Counted from the stretch's first letter, positions 20,844 through 32,468 are shown. The stretch is 64,000 nucleotides of DNA from Dermanyssus gallinae (GCA_003439945.1 QVRM01005217.1:1-64000), one strand, 5' to 3'. Numbers and translations: made by a program. Notes: generated by a model not told the origin, from the sequence alone.

Positions 20844-22020
20844 AATACCGGGACTCCTTGAGCGACTAAACGACAGCGTGCTTACTACGGGTGAGGCTCT
20901 TTTGAATCTCAGTCTATCGGCAGAAGCACGTCAACAAGCTCTACTCCCCGTTCTTTGGGGTGGTCTTGGGTTGCCTGATGCTATGGTCCTATCGGAGGTA
21001 GCTCTGGTAGCTTCCCTCCACAGGTCTTTACAACAGGCTAAATCATTCTCGATTCAGTCGCTCTTACGGACCTAGAAGATCGCTTAGAAACAAGCCGCCA
21101 TAGAGCAGTTGCCTGTGCGGCACGAGCCGCCGAAGCTGGACGCCAGAGAGATTGGTCGGCGGCTTTACATGAGCAAAGGGTTGAAAAATCTCCTCGCGGA
21201 AAGCGCCACAGACGCTGATAGGGCCAGGCTGCGCGCCGTCTCTCTAAAGGGGCGGGCGCATGGCATCCACGCCATACCTGTGCTCGGATCGGGACCACTC
21301 CTAGATGACGAGTCGGTGAGAATTTCGCGGTCGGACTTCGTTTGGGACGGACCTTGTGCACGCTCATACCTGCGTCTGCGGTGACGCGTCCAGCCGGATG
21401 GGACCCACGGGCTATCCGTATCGTCAGCGCGGGCAGGCGAGCCCGACACCAAGCTCTGAACGAAACCTTCAGCAGAGCCCTACGCTCTAGTGGCCTACCG
21501 TGCGTCCTGGAACCCGTCGGACTGATAGGGAAGGCGGAAAGAGACCCGACGGTCTGACCTTAACCCCGTTCGAGAGCGGTTGCATGCTGGTTTGGGACGC
21601 GACAGTTACTGACTCATTAGCCCCTTCAATGGTTAGTGCTGGCGCGGCCCGGGCCGGATATGCTTCAGCTCTCGCCGAGGCAGGCAAGGTAAGAAAATAC
21701 CAGAACATCGGGTACCCGTACGGGTTCTACCCACTTGCCTTCGAGACACTTGGCGGGCCGGGTCCGTCCACTCGCGGTTTGCTACAGAAGGTCGGGAAGC
21801 GACTAGGTCTAGCCAGCGGTGATAGGCGAGCGGGCGGATTTCTCAGACAGCGTCTGTCGCTGGATGTGCAACGGGGCAACGCGGCTTCGGTCCGGGGAAC
21901 CCTCCAGAGATGGTTGGTTCCTACATTGGACCCTTCGTAAACGTGCACACGTTCGCAGGGACCCAATTGTCATGTTCCCACCGTCGGTGATTAATTACAA
22001 TGAATAAATAATAATAAATA
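20844..22020 (+). mobile_element. RLE-LINE fragment: RT thumb, finger and endonuclease
   Basis: 5' truncated just after the TAA tract. It encodes ALLPVLWGGLGLPDAM, then a region corresponding to the SPQLGTLLD segment (here LGSGPLLDDESVRI), a decayed finger, and an intact endonuclease frame at about 21540-21940: KRPDGLTLTPFESG, VWDATVTDSLAPSM, KYQNIG, FYPLAFETLG and DVQRGNAASVRGTL. It belongs to a different subfamily from 50150-54980 and is closer to those at 55690-57000 and 61910-63005. Several stops and frameshifts; 3' UTR ends in (AAT)n. Confidence 0.88.
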
Positions 22021-22057
22021 ATAATAGATATACGATAATACTAATAATAATAATAAT

Positions 22058-22119
<62 letters not shown>
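22021..22119. repeat. (TAA)n then (AAC)n microsatellite
   Basis: AAT units (to about 22058) switch to about 20 AAC units, which abut the next RLE-LINE fragment. Confidence 0.97.
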
Positions 22120-22600
22120 GGCCCGACGGTGTGACCATTCCGCCGTGGGAAAAAGGCAAATGCCTGGTTTGGGATGCGACAGTATCCTGCACGGCCGCAC
22201 CGCCCTATTTATGCCACAGCGCGACGGAGGCGGGATGGGTTGCCAAACACGCAGAAAAAGAAAAGTGGCGTAAATACACAGAGTTAGAGCCTAGATACAA
22301 TTTCGTGCCGATTGCAATGGAAACAATGGGCCCGGTCAGCAGAAGTACAAGGACATTTATAAAAGACTTAGGTAATCGAATACGAGCAAACACCAGGGAT
22401 ATACGCGAAGACGAATTTCTGAGGCAGCTGCTTTCACTGGCAGTTTGCAGAGGAAATGACGCGTCGTTATTAGGTGCGATGGGTTGAGAACAGCTAGATG
22501 GTGACCATGAAATAACGAGGATACACATTCACATCTCACAATTGTATTGTCCTAACACATATTAATGAAATGAATAATAATATAATAATAATAATACAAC
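22120..22600 (+). mobile_element. RLE-LINE endonuclease-domain fragment
   Basis: Open frame for 118 codons starting inside the RPD box (RPDGVTIPPWEKGKCL). It shows VWDATVSCTAAP, the KYTELEPRYNFVPIAMETMG core and a C-terminal LSLAVCRGNDASLLGAMG, then 3' UTR to about 22600. It begins directly after the AAC tract and ends in AAT repeats. Confidence 0.85.
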
Positions 22601-22621
22601 AACAATAACATAACATATATA

Positions 22622-22624
<3 letters not shown>

Positions 22625-22712
<88 letters not shown>
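22625..22712. repeat. (TAA)n microsatellite, ~29 units
   Basis: Lies between two same-strand RLE-LINE 3' fragments. Confidence 0.97.
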
Positions 22713-23345
22713 GCATGCGGAAATGAGGTCGATGCCTACGGGATACACCCACTGAGCTGTCCAAGAAGCTCTGGAAGGATTTCACGGCACATGGAGTTAA
22801 ATGAAATCATCAAAAGAGCTCTTAGGAAGGCAAAGTTGCGAGCAAAACTAGAACGACGGGGCCTCGGACAAGACAACGACAAGAGACCTGACGGCGTGAC
22901 CATACCATTATGGTCTCACGGCAAGTGCTTGGCCTGGGATGCTACAGTGTCCTGCACAGTAGCTCCATCGTATCTCAGCCATAGCTCTGTTAGCACAGGA
23001 TGGGTAGCAGAGCACGCCGAACAGGAAAAGAGACGCAAATACGCAGACCTTGAAAACAGTCTTCACTTTGTACCGGGCTATGGAAACATTACGACCCATC
23101 AGCAGTGGAACAGCAAAATTCATTCGGGATCTGGCCAGGAGAATGACACCACAACGGGGGACCAGCGCAAAGGCGAATATCTGAGACAGCTTCTGTCTCT
23201 CGCGGTGTGTAGTGGCAATGCCGCTTCTATAATCGGCGCCATGGGATGAGCAGCTAAATACGTGCTTGAATCGACGCGACACGTTCGAACCTCACAACTG
23301 TACTCTGATAACACAATTACGTAAATAAATAATAATAAATAATAA
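22713..23345 (+). mobile_element. RLE-LINE 3' fragment with endonuclease domain
   Basis: Open for 152 codons (22791-23249): KRPDGVTIPLWSHGKCL, AWDATVSCTVAPSYL, RKYADLE, and C-terminal LSLAVCSGNAASIIGAMG. The segment after GYGN is locally diverged, consistent with a compensated frameshift. The 3' UTR (CTGATAACACAATTACGTAA) ends in AATAATAAAT repeats. Closest in-window relative: 19150-19434. Confidence 0.85.
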
Positions 23346-23379
23346 AATAATACGCCTGTGGCGGTCCACCTGCTTTGCG

Positions 23380-23500
23380 GGCTCTGACAAAAAGGCTGAA
23401 TTTTCTATTGATCGGTCACTCCTCGTGGTATTCGTGGAGAGTGGGTGTAGCTGGAAACGAGTGCTCTGGAGCAGACGCCGCTTGCTTTAAAGTGAAATAA
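23380..23500 (+). pseudogene. RNase H C-terminal remnant
   Basis: Encodes GVAGNECSGADAACF after an SWYSW stretch, similar to the GH-GI-GNE-AD-AA motif at the C-terminus of retroelement RNase H domains. Short and degenerate; parent element unknown. Confidence 0.4.
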
Positions 23501-23839
23501 ATTTAATTTGTGGTCACTCTCTGTGTATATCGTTATCCACTCACCAGGATTTGAGCACTGGGAGGGCTACTTGTGAACGGGAGTTTTCCCTTCGTTGACG
23601 ACCGCTAGGTCCAACTCAGCCCCCCCCCCCCCCCGGGACTCCTGCTTGATGAGAAGTAGCAGCTGTATATGGCCGCAACCCCTCGCACCTCCACCTCATG
23701 CAAACCCCATTTGCCTCTCTCCGCTTGTTACACTGTAATACCGTGCGCCGCCTGTTCAATACATCGCTGTATCTGCTCCGTGACTGCTGCCTAGTTGGTC
23801 CGCCACTGATGCAAGAGCTCTAAATTTCTTCTCTAAAAC
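23501..23839. other. No gene recognised; poly(C) run
   Basis: Contains a 16-nt poly(C) run at about 23618-23634. Nothing else identified. Confidence 0.4.
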
Positions 23840-25483
23840 TCAACTCGGTTTAGGGAGACAGCGAGCAACCGAGCTGGCATTGGGACATATCTGGTGGGAG
23901 ATCATTAAAACTGCGGAGAATGGAAAGATGTGCCTCGGCGTATTTCTTAGTACGTAGTCAAAGCGTTCGACTGCCTCGACCACTCTATGTTTCTGAAGAT
24001 TCTTCAACAACTGGGCTGCGTACCAGCAGTATACATATATACATATTGGCTTAAATCGTATCTTAGTGGGTGGAAGCGATTTATGCCGGTGAAAGCTCTA
24101 AGGCTTGCGATGGGAATCGTATCCACTGGCACCACCAGGGGTCGGTTCTCGGACCATTTATCTTCATCGCTTACATGAATTTCGTCCTGCGGGGCATTGA
24201 CAGGTACGTAGATTGCCTTCCAATATTTTATGCAGATGACACCTCTTTTTGTTCCGTGTCTCACACTCCCAATTGTCTAGTAATACGTAAAATCTTCAGC
24301 ATGTTGAACCCAGTATTGAAAGGCGATATCCTTATTTCAAAAATTTTGTTTTGTCGTTAACTTGAGGAAAACAACACTCTTCTATACCACACCCCACAAC
24401 GGGCATCGTGACAGAAGTTTAAAACTGGTAAAACTTCCCTCCAAATAGGCGGTTTGGCTATCCCTCTTAGCTTGGCATTGCGTTACACGAGCATATAAAA
24501 TGGCACACTCAATTGAGATCAGGTGCCAGGATCTTGCAATGCTAAGCGTGCGTGATTCCACTACACCAACAGCGCTCGTTTCGATGTAATGCCAAAGTAA
24601 TACCGAGCCTGGGGGGGTGGGGAGGAATCCGGGTTTAGTGGGTTTGCGAGTCTCACACTAGTCACGCAGGCTGCTAGTGGCGCATGTGCATCATGCATTA
24701 CCGAAACCTCCCCAGAACAAAAAAAAAAAAAAAAAAAAAAAAAAGGTGCCAGGATCTGCTACGCCGTGGTGGCCTTACTCGTGCGCTTGAGGAGAGCCAA
24801 GCCTTTGCAGGACCTTGTGGTACGTATCTACAAAGCGTTTATGAAGCCCGTTCTAACTTACGGACTTACCGTATAAGGCGTATTCCACGATCCTAGACAA
24901 GCTAAGGGTCGTTCAGAATGACGCGATTAGAGCCATAATAGATCTTTCTCGTCGCGCGAGGGTGACTCCACGGTACACCAGGGTCGAGCCTCAACGTAAG
25001 TTAGCGGTACTATCCTATAAAATGCAAAACAATGGATTTTTTCAGATTGTGCTTCTAACTCCGCCCTTAGCCCAGTACGGTCGCAGCGCTACAGGGACCA
25101 ACTCAGGGTGCCTGGGTTCAGACTCTCCCTTCTTCGGCACTCCCTGGCCTACATGGTGCCCACGATCTGGAACTGGCTGCCATTGGCGCTTGAAATGCAG
25201 GCCGGACCGTAGTGTTTAAACGACAACTGCTCTTACAGCTGAAGAACGAGAGAAACACGTGACTTATAGTGAAATGTTTTAAACATTATTTTATAGGTAA
25301 TAAACTTGTATTAGGTTAGTTATGAGGTTTTTAACTTTTATTGTGTTAATTATACTCAATTTTGTTGCTTTATCGCTTACACACTGCTGACTTTTACATA
25401 TACTCGTGTTTGTGCATATTTTGAACGAAAAGTGACACATTGCCACCTTGTTGGGCACGTCAACAAAACCTGATTGATTGATA
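23840..25483 (+). mobile_element. CR1/Jockey-like LINE, decayed, with a nested insertion
   Basis: Reverse transcriptase motifs in order across several frames: NFFSKTQLGLGRQRATELAL, AFDCLDHSMFLKILQQLG, a GSVLGPFIFIAYMNF box, FYADDT, then after the nested insert VRIYKAFMKPVLTYGL, and near 25150 a SLAYMVPTIWNWLPLALEM segment typical of the ORF2 C-terminus. The 3' part ends near a short GATTGATTGATA tail (about 25470-25483), as in CR1/L2-type elements. Many stops. The insertion at 24535-24743 splits it. Confidence 0.8.
24535..24743 (+). mobile_element. R1-like LINE 3' end, retroposed, poly(A)-tailed, with TSD
   Basis: A 209-bp insert inside the older LINE, bounded by a perfect 14-bp duplication AGGTGCCAGGATCT (24521-24534 and 24744-24757). 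It ends in about 25 A residues. The body matches 46740-46889 (plus) and the complement of 36838-36990, including GTTTAGTGGGTTTGCGAG and TAGTGGCGCATGTGCATCAT. Severely 5'-truncated copy. Confidence 0.9.
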
Positions 25484-25603
25484 AGTCTGTGGATCATCAT
25501 GAACGACTAAGCTTTATTAATTTGAATTCCGAGATTATGCGGTGTAATAAAGATTTTGTGAAGAAAGGTATTTTTTGGCGAAGCCCGTTGCTATTTTTTA
25601 AAA

Positions 25604-25791
25604 AGATTTTCCTTAGGGCTAATGCCCGTGTACGGGTTTTTCATGTCATGGCTAATTTTTAACCCACTCCGGCATTTACCTTGTCAATTTTGAAACCATG
25701 CAAACTTATTTAAGAGTAGCCGGTCTGGGTCTCGAACCCAGTCCTCCCAAATGCAAAGCAAAACCTTTGTTACTAAGCCATTCTGCTCGGT
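25604..25791 (-). mobile_element. SINE family A copy
   Basis: Minus-strand copy with head (B-box GGGTTCGAGACCC, diverged A-box) and body as at 2797-3022. It lacks the ATTGACAAATTCAGG terminus. Confidence 0.85.
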
Positions 25792-25796
25792 ATTTG

Positions 25797-26260
25797 AATA
25801 GAAGTATGGGTAAGCAAAACTGTCGCATCTGGGTAACCGATAACCCTCTCGTTATTCACGAAGAGCCATTACATGTGCCATATGTGAAAATCTGGTGCGA
25901 TCTCGGGTCCAAAAAACTTGTTGAACTCTATTTTTTTCACTTCATGGTGATTGGAGAGCGTTATCCCAACTGACCCTTAAATGTTATTGGCCGAATTTGG
26001 ACCAAATCGATGCGAGTGAACACTTCTTCTAACAAGATAGTGCCACAAGCCATACAGCAGACGAGATAGTTAAGCGTTTGAGCATAAAGTGTATCGGAGC
26101 ATAATGGGTAATCTCGAGTAACCCGGACACTCATTAGCCTTTAAAATCTTGCGATTTAACGCCGTTAGATTTTTCCTGTAGGGTTTTTAAAGAGCATGAA
26201 AGAGGTGCATCCTAATAGTCCCACGACCGTCAGCGAACTGGAGACCAACACTGAAGCGTG
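25797..26260 (+). pseudogene. NCRIW-type mariner-related transposase remnant
   Basis: Encodes KQNCRIWVTDNPLVIHEEPL then KIWCDLGSKK, LYFF and GERY. This is the conserved block of a mariner-related DDE transposase group common in arthropods (NCRIW-x-x-NP, then WCG, then PYFF). A later P-T-x-x-EL--N-EACI segment corresponds to the C-terminal part. Several stops; the catalytic Asp region is not intact. It starts 5 bp after a SINE A copy. Confidence 0.65.
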
Positions 26261-26316
26261 TATTAATGTAGTTGAGCCTCACCACCTCACCGATATTGTA
26301 TTTTATTAGAAAATTT

Positions 26317-26319
<3 letters not shown>

Positions 26320-26404
<85 letters not shown>

Positions 26405-26430
26405 TATTTATTTATTATTTATTTATTTGA
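26320..26430. repeat. (TA)n then (TATT)n
   Basis: About 80 bp of TA with one TT phase shift, followed by TATTTATTTATT sequence. Confidence 0.95.
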
Positions 26431-27082
26431 TACCCTAAACACTCTTGTTTTTATTTTGCGAGCCCCCTCAATTATATTTCAAAAGCTCTTGGATGACAGC
26501 CTCGAAACCAAGCTTGCACATGAAGAATCGTTAGCATTTTTAGTCGCATATACTTTGATTTCAAAAATTGCGCTAGCGTCAGCTATCAAATTGTTAACCT
26601 TCGGCTATCGGCGGAGCCACCCTGGCTACCTGTGGACGTCAGCTACTGTGTTTGCTACTGCCGACGCGACGACTAGCCCTGTTTGGCCTCGTTATCGGCC
26701 GTTTCGGCTGTGTGCCGATCTTCCTGGGCTCGCGTGCTGGACTGGCCTGGACTCCATATCTCCCGTACCCGCTGGTAGATCATGAACGAGAGAATATTGT
26801 TGTTGGCAACGTCACGAGTTTCTCTCAGCAAATGGACACCCTACTCACAACTAACATGGATTTAGCAGAAGGACGTTTAAATGAACTCAACCGTGCCCTG
26901 ACCCGGTGCCTTAGGCGCAAAGTAGGAAGCAGACTCTCCACATTGTATACTTTGGCTATATCTCGAGCGCTTTTGACACAGTTCGGAATGCTTTTTCAAT
27001 TTCCATGTGGCGCAGGGCGTATCTGTCGCATAAACCATTTAGGTAAAGGTTGCAAACATGCTCCAGAAGGCTATCAGTTGTG
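26431..27082. other. No gene recognised
   Basis: Two overlapping plus-strand frames (to 26785, and 26652-27082) have ordinary composition, but no domain was recognised and no splice context is convincing. Confidence 0.35.
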
Positions 27083-27107
27083 TATATATATATATATATA
27101 TATATAT
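27083..27107. repeat. (TA)n microsatellite
   Basis: About 12 TA units at the 3' end of the minus-strand LINE. Confidence 0.9.
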
Positions 27108-28500
27108 CACCTTTCTTGAAGAAGGGGCATTACAATAGAAGCAAAGTCGTTTCGAATCTGTGAACGGCGTAGAATTCTCCAGGCAAATGAGTTGTTCACA
27201 ACGTTCACACAAGCAACCTCATGAGGGTGGATGGAGGCGCCGCTCCAGAGAATTTTTGGTCTTAGAACAAAATACCTAGTAATAAGATTCTGACGCATTA
27301 GCTGTTTAAACATGCGATAATCGGCGTGGGATTGGTATTCGCTAACGCCAGGCAATGTGGTACGCTCGCGTTGTAGACAACACCGACGAGCAACTTGCTT
27401 CACAAATTTATCTTGCACGCTCTGTAAAAAGTCAACATCTCAGAATGCAGCCTATACGTGAGAGCATTAGTCCACTTTGGTACAACTAAGGTTTGATACA
27501 GTTTTAAGTACATTATGTACAATGAAGGACCGCATTATGAGATTACACGTTCGAGACGACAACCTCGGTCAAATGAGGAGATCTAAACTTCAATTAGCGG
27601 TCGAAAGTTTCCCCAAGGTCTTTGTAGAGTGAGACTTCAGGAATGGGTTGGCCATTTACCATATAATAAATAGTATCTGGCATCTAGAAAACGGTAGACT
27701 TGAAAGTAGATATCTGCATGCGGTTCTCCTCTGCCCATAAGGATACTGTATGATAGCTTTCTGTAGAATAGTTATGCTGTTGTCATTTTTTGTTTCTGCA
27801 TAGATTTTAAGATCGTCTCTATGCAGCTTATATGTAACACCCACATCCTGAAGCATTGCCCTGAGGTCCTGTACAAATATTGTGTACATTAGGAGGCCTA
27901 GGCGTAACGCTGACATTTTTGTCAGAAGCAGATGAAGGTCCACGCGATCGAATGTACGCGAAAAATCAAAGTGAACAACATGTAGAGGAATGTTGCGATT
28001 TCAGGCCTACTTCCAGTAACTGAGTACCCGCTGATCGACCCTGTGTGAAACCATATTGTGAGGAGTCCAACAGGTCTTTCGAATTAAGAAATCTATAGAG
28101 CCTAGCTTTAATTATATTCGCCATTATTAAACAAGGAATTAAACACTGAGAAACCGGTCTGTTATTTTCTGGCGCTGCATGAGAACCCTTTCTGTGCGTC
28201 GGGGTAATAATGGATTGCCGAAAAGAAACTCGGTACTCCACCATCTTTTAAGTCGCGAGTAAAGATCAGTGAAAATGGTTCAGCCAAGCTGTCAAAAATC
28301 TCTTTGAATATTTGAATACAATTAGGGGAGGGTTGTGGGGAGTCCGCGAGCACTTTCGCTTAAAGCTGTTGAGATGCGCTATTCCTACTACCTTCTTCTT
28401 GTTAAAAATAATATTACCTTTGAGAACGGTCGGGATCTGATTAAAAGCGTTGGGAGTCCCGGACGGCTGAACATATACGCTCTCAAAACAATTTTTCAAA
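27108..28500 (-). mobile_element. CR1/Jockey-like LINE remnant, internally deleted
   Basis: Minus strand. RT N-terminal part: FSLIFTRDLKDGGVPS, SIITPTHRKGSHAAPENNRP, SSQYGFTQGRSAGTQLLEV. Then a degenerate F-R-FDRV box and HRDDLKIYAE, where YADD has become HRDD. A C-terminal SVQDKFVKQVARR-type segment follows at 27418-27107. The part between motif A and the catalytic box is deleted. Related to the better preserved copy at 58505-59310. Confidence 0.75.
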
Positions 28501-29525
28501 GCTGCCGATCCTTATAATCCATAACAAGTGTTCCGGACCTCTACAAAGATTCACAAAAGAGCTTGTCTCTGTCTAGCTCGGATATGTCGACAATAAATAA
28601 CGAATATGTTGCAAATTTTGGTTTGATTTTGCCTACTCGCGGCGCCGTGATGTTGTTACATGTAAGGTGAGTAGTCAGTTGGGAGGCGGTGACACTATCC
28701 TCTGGCCTAGATACGAAGATCATCTGTGTCCGAACGTTGGCTCGCGAAACTGGCGGTAAAGCCGACATGCGTAGGCTGGATGCGCACGCGAGTTATGAGG
28801 ACGTTAGCCGGGCTTGCGATTGGTCGAAACTCCGACGTTTAAAGTACGACGCTGTTCCCTACGATTCGGTGTAGTTTTCGGCAGAGCGCCGAACTTCTAG
28901 TGTGAATGTCTTGCAGTCTGCTGGCTCTGGTGCTTTCGCGGACTCTCGTTTTTGCGGCCAAACAAAACTCGGGAATCCGAGCAATCATTGCGAGATCGCT
29001 ATCTGGCCCGGCGTGAACGTTTATTAAAGGGCTCGTCTTGTTGCAGAGTTAGACATCTTTGCCAGGACATAGCGGCCTATATGAGTCACGTCATATTTGA
29101 GCTTTTCGTTTGGGTGCCTGGTTTTATTGACTACGTAAAGTGCACGTGCTCATTGGCAAGTGAGGCGCACATCATGAATCCGAAGTTCCGGCATCGACGT
29201 TGTAAACATCACATCACCATCGTGGTCTCATCATTCGTTTGCATCATCACTAGCTTGTTCAGCGTCTGTGTCAGCTGGCGGATGCAGCGAAGACACATTT
29301 TTACTCCGAGAGAGTGGCTGCATTTCCGGCGACATCTTGTGTCTGTATTTGAGTGGACAATATGTGAACCAACTGTTCACCATGCGACCAAGAAATTGTG
29401 TTCTGGTACCGACACAGAGTTACAGTGGGGACACATGCTCTCGCTCGTGTGTAGAAGAGCTAGAGTGGGTGTCCACTGATCGCGCTCGCTTTGAACATAA
29501 AGGATGCATCTTTCTTCATTGGATG
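28501..29525. other. Unclassified, possible decayed element
   Basis: Overlapping plus-strand frames (28689-28874, 28952-29479, 29268-29699) carry fragments such as FIDYVKCTCSL, but I recognise no family. The last frame is partly SINE B sequence. Confidence 0.3.
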
Positions 29526-29739
29526 TTGGCTTGCCCACTTGTCGAGCCCGGTAGCGTGGTAGCATACGTCTGCGCCTCGCGACCGAAGGAGATACATAGG
29601 TGCGCGGGTTCGAGCCTCACCGCTGCACATTTGTATTTATGCGAACCCGTCTATGAAGCAATGCGAAAAGCAGTTCCATGGACGCTAAATCTTGGCTGAG
29701 AGTCAGCCCCAAGAGGATTTTTTTTGGCTTGCCCACTTG
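29526..29739 (+). mobile_element. SINE family B (tRNA-derived) with 16-bp TSD
   Basis: The insert 29542-29723 is flanked by perfect repeats TTGGCTTGCCCACTTG (29526-29541 and 29724-29739). The head has an A-box-like TAGCGTGGTAG and a B-box GGGTTCGAGCC; the body contains GACGCTAAATCTTGGCTGA and GGTCAGCC-like words; the 3' end is T-rich. A second copy is at 60798-60976. The duplication shows insertion by a LINE-type mechanism. Confidence 0.9.
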
Positions 29740-29869
29740 CAAGGCTATCGCACAAGCACAACACGAAGTCACCGAACTGAGGACGATTCATCACACAGTA
29801 TTCAGACACGGATGTTTGCTTGGTACAGAGAAACTACAAAATTAGACAGGAGCACTTGTAGTAGGTGAG

Positions 29870-30351
29870 TTTAGTTATGAGGTATATATATTTATATACC
29901 ATATTGGCCCCAAACAAATAGCATGGTGATTTCTGTATTAAAATGTGCAGCTTCGTTCTAATCTCCAGAACCTATGCAAAAGTTCAAGCCGTGCGACAAT
30001 GTGCTTCGGTTGCAGTCGCGGCATAAGCTTCCTTTTTGCGTATCGCACGTTTTTGTCAGAACTTAACACTTGGTACACTGTGGATAGGTGCACTGGCACT
30101 CCCAAAGTGGTCCTGATTCTAGAAGAATACATTTGGTCTTGAGTAGCCAATTGTATAATCCTACGCCGATCTCGAGTAGTCGAAACTGGCTTACGCCCAC
30201 TGTTAGATCTGCACCTTTAGTTCACTCCAGGGCGTAAGAGCCTGCTGGTGGTGCTCTTATTCCGTTCTAATCTCGTTACTGTATGACCGAGCTCAGCAAA
30301 TGCCTCAATTCTTGTTATTTCGTTATTTTAGAGATCCTTTGTACGGCCCAT
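29870..30351 (-). pseudogene. Tc1-like transposase, N-terminal half
   Basis: Starts with ATG at 30351: MGRTKDL-stop-NNEITRIEAFAELGHTV (first helix-turn-helix), then GRKPVSTTRDRRRIIQLA, then RTTLGVPVHLSTVYQVL (second helix-turn-helix) and LQPKHIVARLELL. It fades out in a N-LFGANMVYKYIY stretch like the start of the catalytic domain. In-frame stops and frameshifts; DDE residues not present. Not functional. Confidence 0.75.
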
Positions 30352-30716
30352 GGTTTAAACATTAGTTTTGTCGTTAGTTCGGAACAATGACTAAGCTGTA
30401 GAATATTTTGCAGTTATAGAACGATTGCCTTAGCTAGACAATATTCCTGACAGCTGACCGTATATCAGCTGTAGTATCGACTATCCTTTGCAAGCAAGAG
30501 CTGTGTTGTTGGCATGTTATTGTTGCTAACATTTTGCAACACTGTTTTTTCACACTTTTTTATTTTTTGTATAAACCGATTGTGAGATTGCAACGAAATT
30601 AACACCATACTCATGGTTCGTCATGTACATCATGTCCTTAAAATTCAGTCATTCAAATAAGTCAGGCCGATATCACCAAAAAAACATGACGCTAATTTTT
30701 TGCAACGCACTCCGCA
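30352..30716. other. No gene recognised
   Basis: AT-rich; possibly the 5' flank of the Tc1-like copy, but no terminal inverted repeat was identified. Confidence 0.35.
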
Positions 30717-30723
30717 TATCCGC

Positions 30724-30767
<44 letters not shown>

Positions 30768-30770
30768 ATA
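30717..30770. repeat. (TA)n inside a GC-clamped palindrome
   Basis: TATCCGCAT (30717-30725) and its exact complement ATGCGGATA (30762-30770) bracket about 36 bp of TA repeat, so almost the whole 54 bp is self-complementary. Confidence 0.9.
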
Positions 30771-31762
30771 CAGAGTCAACCCTGCACGTCTCTTTGCACG
30801 TTGATTTACACACACGTCCTAATGCGTTTCAAAGCACATGTATAGACACTATATAGCTATTGTGGTTTACGTTTTCACCTTCCAAATGTTCACTCCAAAC
30901 AGCTATATCCTCACAGTGCCGGAACGCCTATTTCAAACACTCCAGCGACCACTTTCCAACGAAACAATTTCGTCCTCCAGTTCGATACACAATCCTCGGA
31001 CAGTTTTCCTGGTTCCATTGTGAAGCGCCCCTATGCCTGTACACCAAGAACACTACTCTAAGGCAAGAGCTTCCAAGAAGATGACCGCTCATTTCGACGT
31101 TCGAACAACGACATTTATTAATGTTATATCAATTTCGTTATATGTATATATATATACATGTTTATTGGCTGGCAGACACTCGTTCGAGCAAGATTTGAGG
31201 TAAAATAAATGTTGTTCTGAGCTCCTACAGGTTTGACGATATTGACTTGATTGATAAAGAAAGCGAACTGCTTGTATGCACTCACACCAGATATCGCCAT
31301 AGGGAGATTTGAGTTACTTTGCGACTACAGACGTCAGCTCCACCAGTACCAAAATGATTCACTTAAGATGCACGTCCGTCTGATTGACGTATTGGTTGTG
31401 CATGCGTAATAAAACAAAGTTGAGAACCTGGGCGTGAAGGTTCAAACATGCAAAAGTAAATTAATAATTCTGCAAACTCTCGTTGATATCACAATAGTTC
31501 TTGTGCTAGCTAAAGCCGGGTATGATTCTGAAAATCCGCTATGCTCGGTTTTTCAATTGAGGAACGCGTTTTCTCGCAATTGTGCATTTTAAAAATGTAT
31601 GTCGGGACAGCCACTCCTTAATTAACAATTTTAAAAAATCAAAAACAAGTATCTCACTCCTATAAGAAGCATTTCCGCTTCCCCTTTCCATTGGTAAAAA
31701 TCGTTTTTCTCACCAAGCTTGACCATACCCCAGCGTTTTGGCCCACAAAATGCAGACACCCC

Positions 31763-31763
<1 letters not shown>
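30771..31763. other. No gene recognised
   Basis: Unique sequence. Short frames only. Confidence 0.4.
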
Positions 31764-31833
<70 letters not shown>

Positions 31834-31858
31834 ATTATTATTATTATTATTATTATTT
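31764..31858. repeat. (TA)n then (ATT)n
   Basis: About 66 bp of TA followed by nine ATT units. Confidence 0.95.
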
Positions 31859-32468
31859 AAAATAGACATGTCAACTATGGCTGTAAAAAGTGCTTGTGGT
31901 TTTTTAATGTATAGAACACTGGAGCAGACTGCACGTCCGGCATAAGCTTTATAGTAGAAATCGTGAGTTCATTTTTTGGCTTGCTTTATTTACAGCTATG
32001 CAGGAAACTAGCGGTACACATTAGGGTAATGGCTAACTCAATCTAAAAAACAACGATCTGTAACAGCAATTTAGATTTAGGCTAAATAGCTAGGCTTTCT
32101 GTTACCAGTACTACCAACACCAATACTAGTGCCTGACTTCGCGAACCGTCCCAATTCGTGTGCACCCGTTCTCATAGGCAGCAGTGTTTGCGTTGCCTAT
32201 CATGCGCGTACGTGCTGTGCAGACTATTTTAATCGGTGAGTTGACCTTACGTTGTACCTAGGCTTGACAAAACGAATGTTTTGAATAGGAATAAATGCGT
32301 TGTTTATTAACTAATATTTGGTGTAAGCACATATGTACTACAGCACTCCTACACCACTTTCATCAGCAATATTGCTTTTGTGCACTGTTAGAGATTATAC
32401 AGATCACACGATTTTCCGCATTGCTGGCATTCACGCTCGGTCGATGTTTCATGCAACCCTGTTCGTAT
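31859..32468. other. No gene recognised
   Basis: Unique sequence. Short frames only. Confidence 0.4.

Noticed and set aside
28952..29479. Membrane protein gene
   Set aside because: A hydrophobic run exists, but the frame overlaps another long frame, has no start context or splice support, and no family was recognised.
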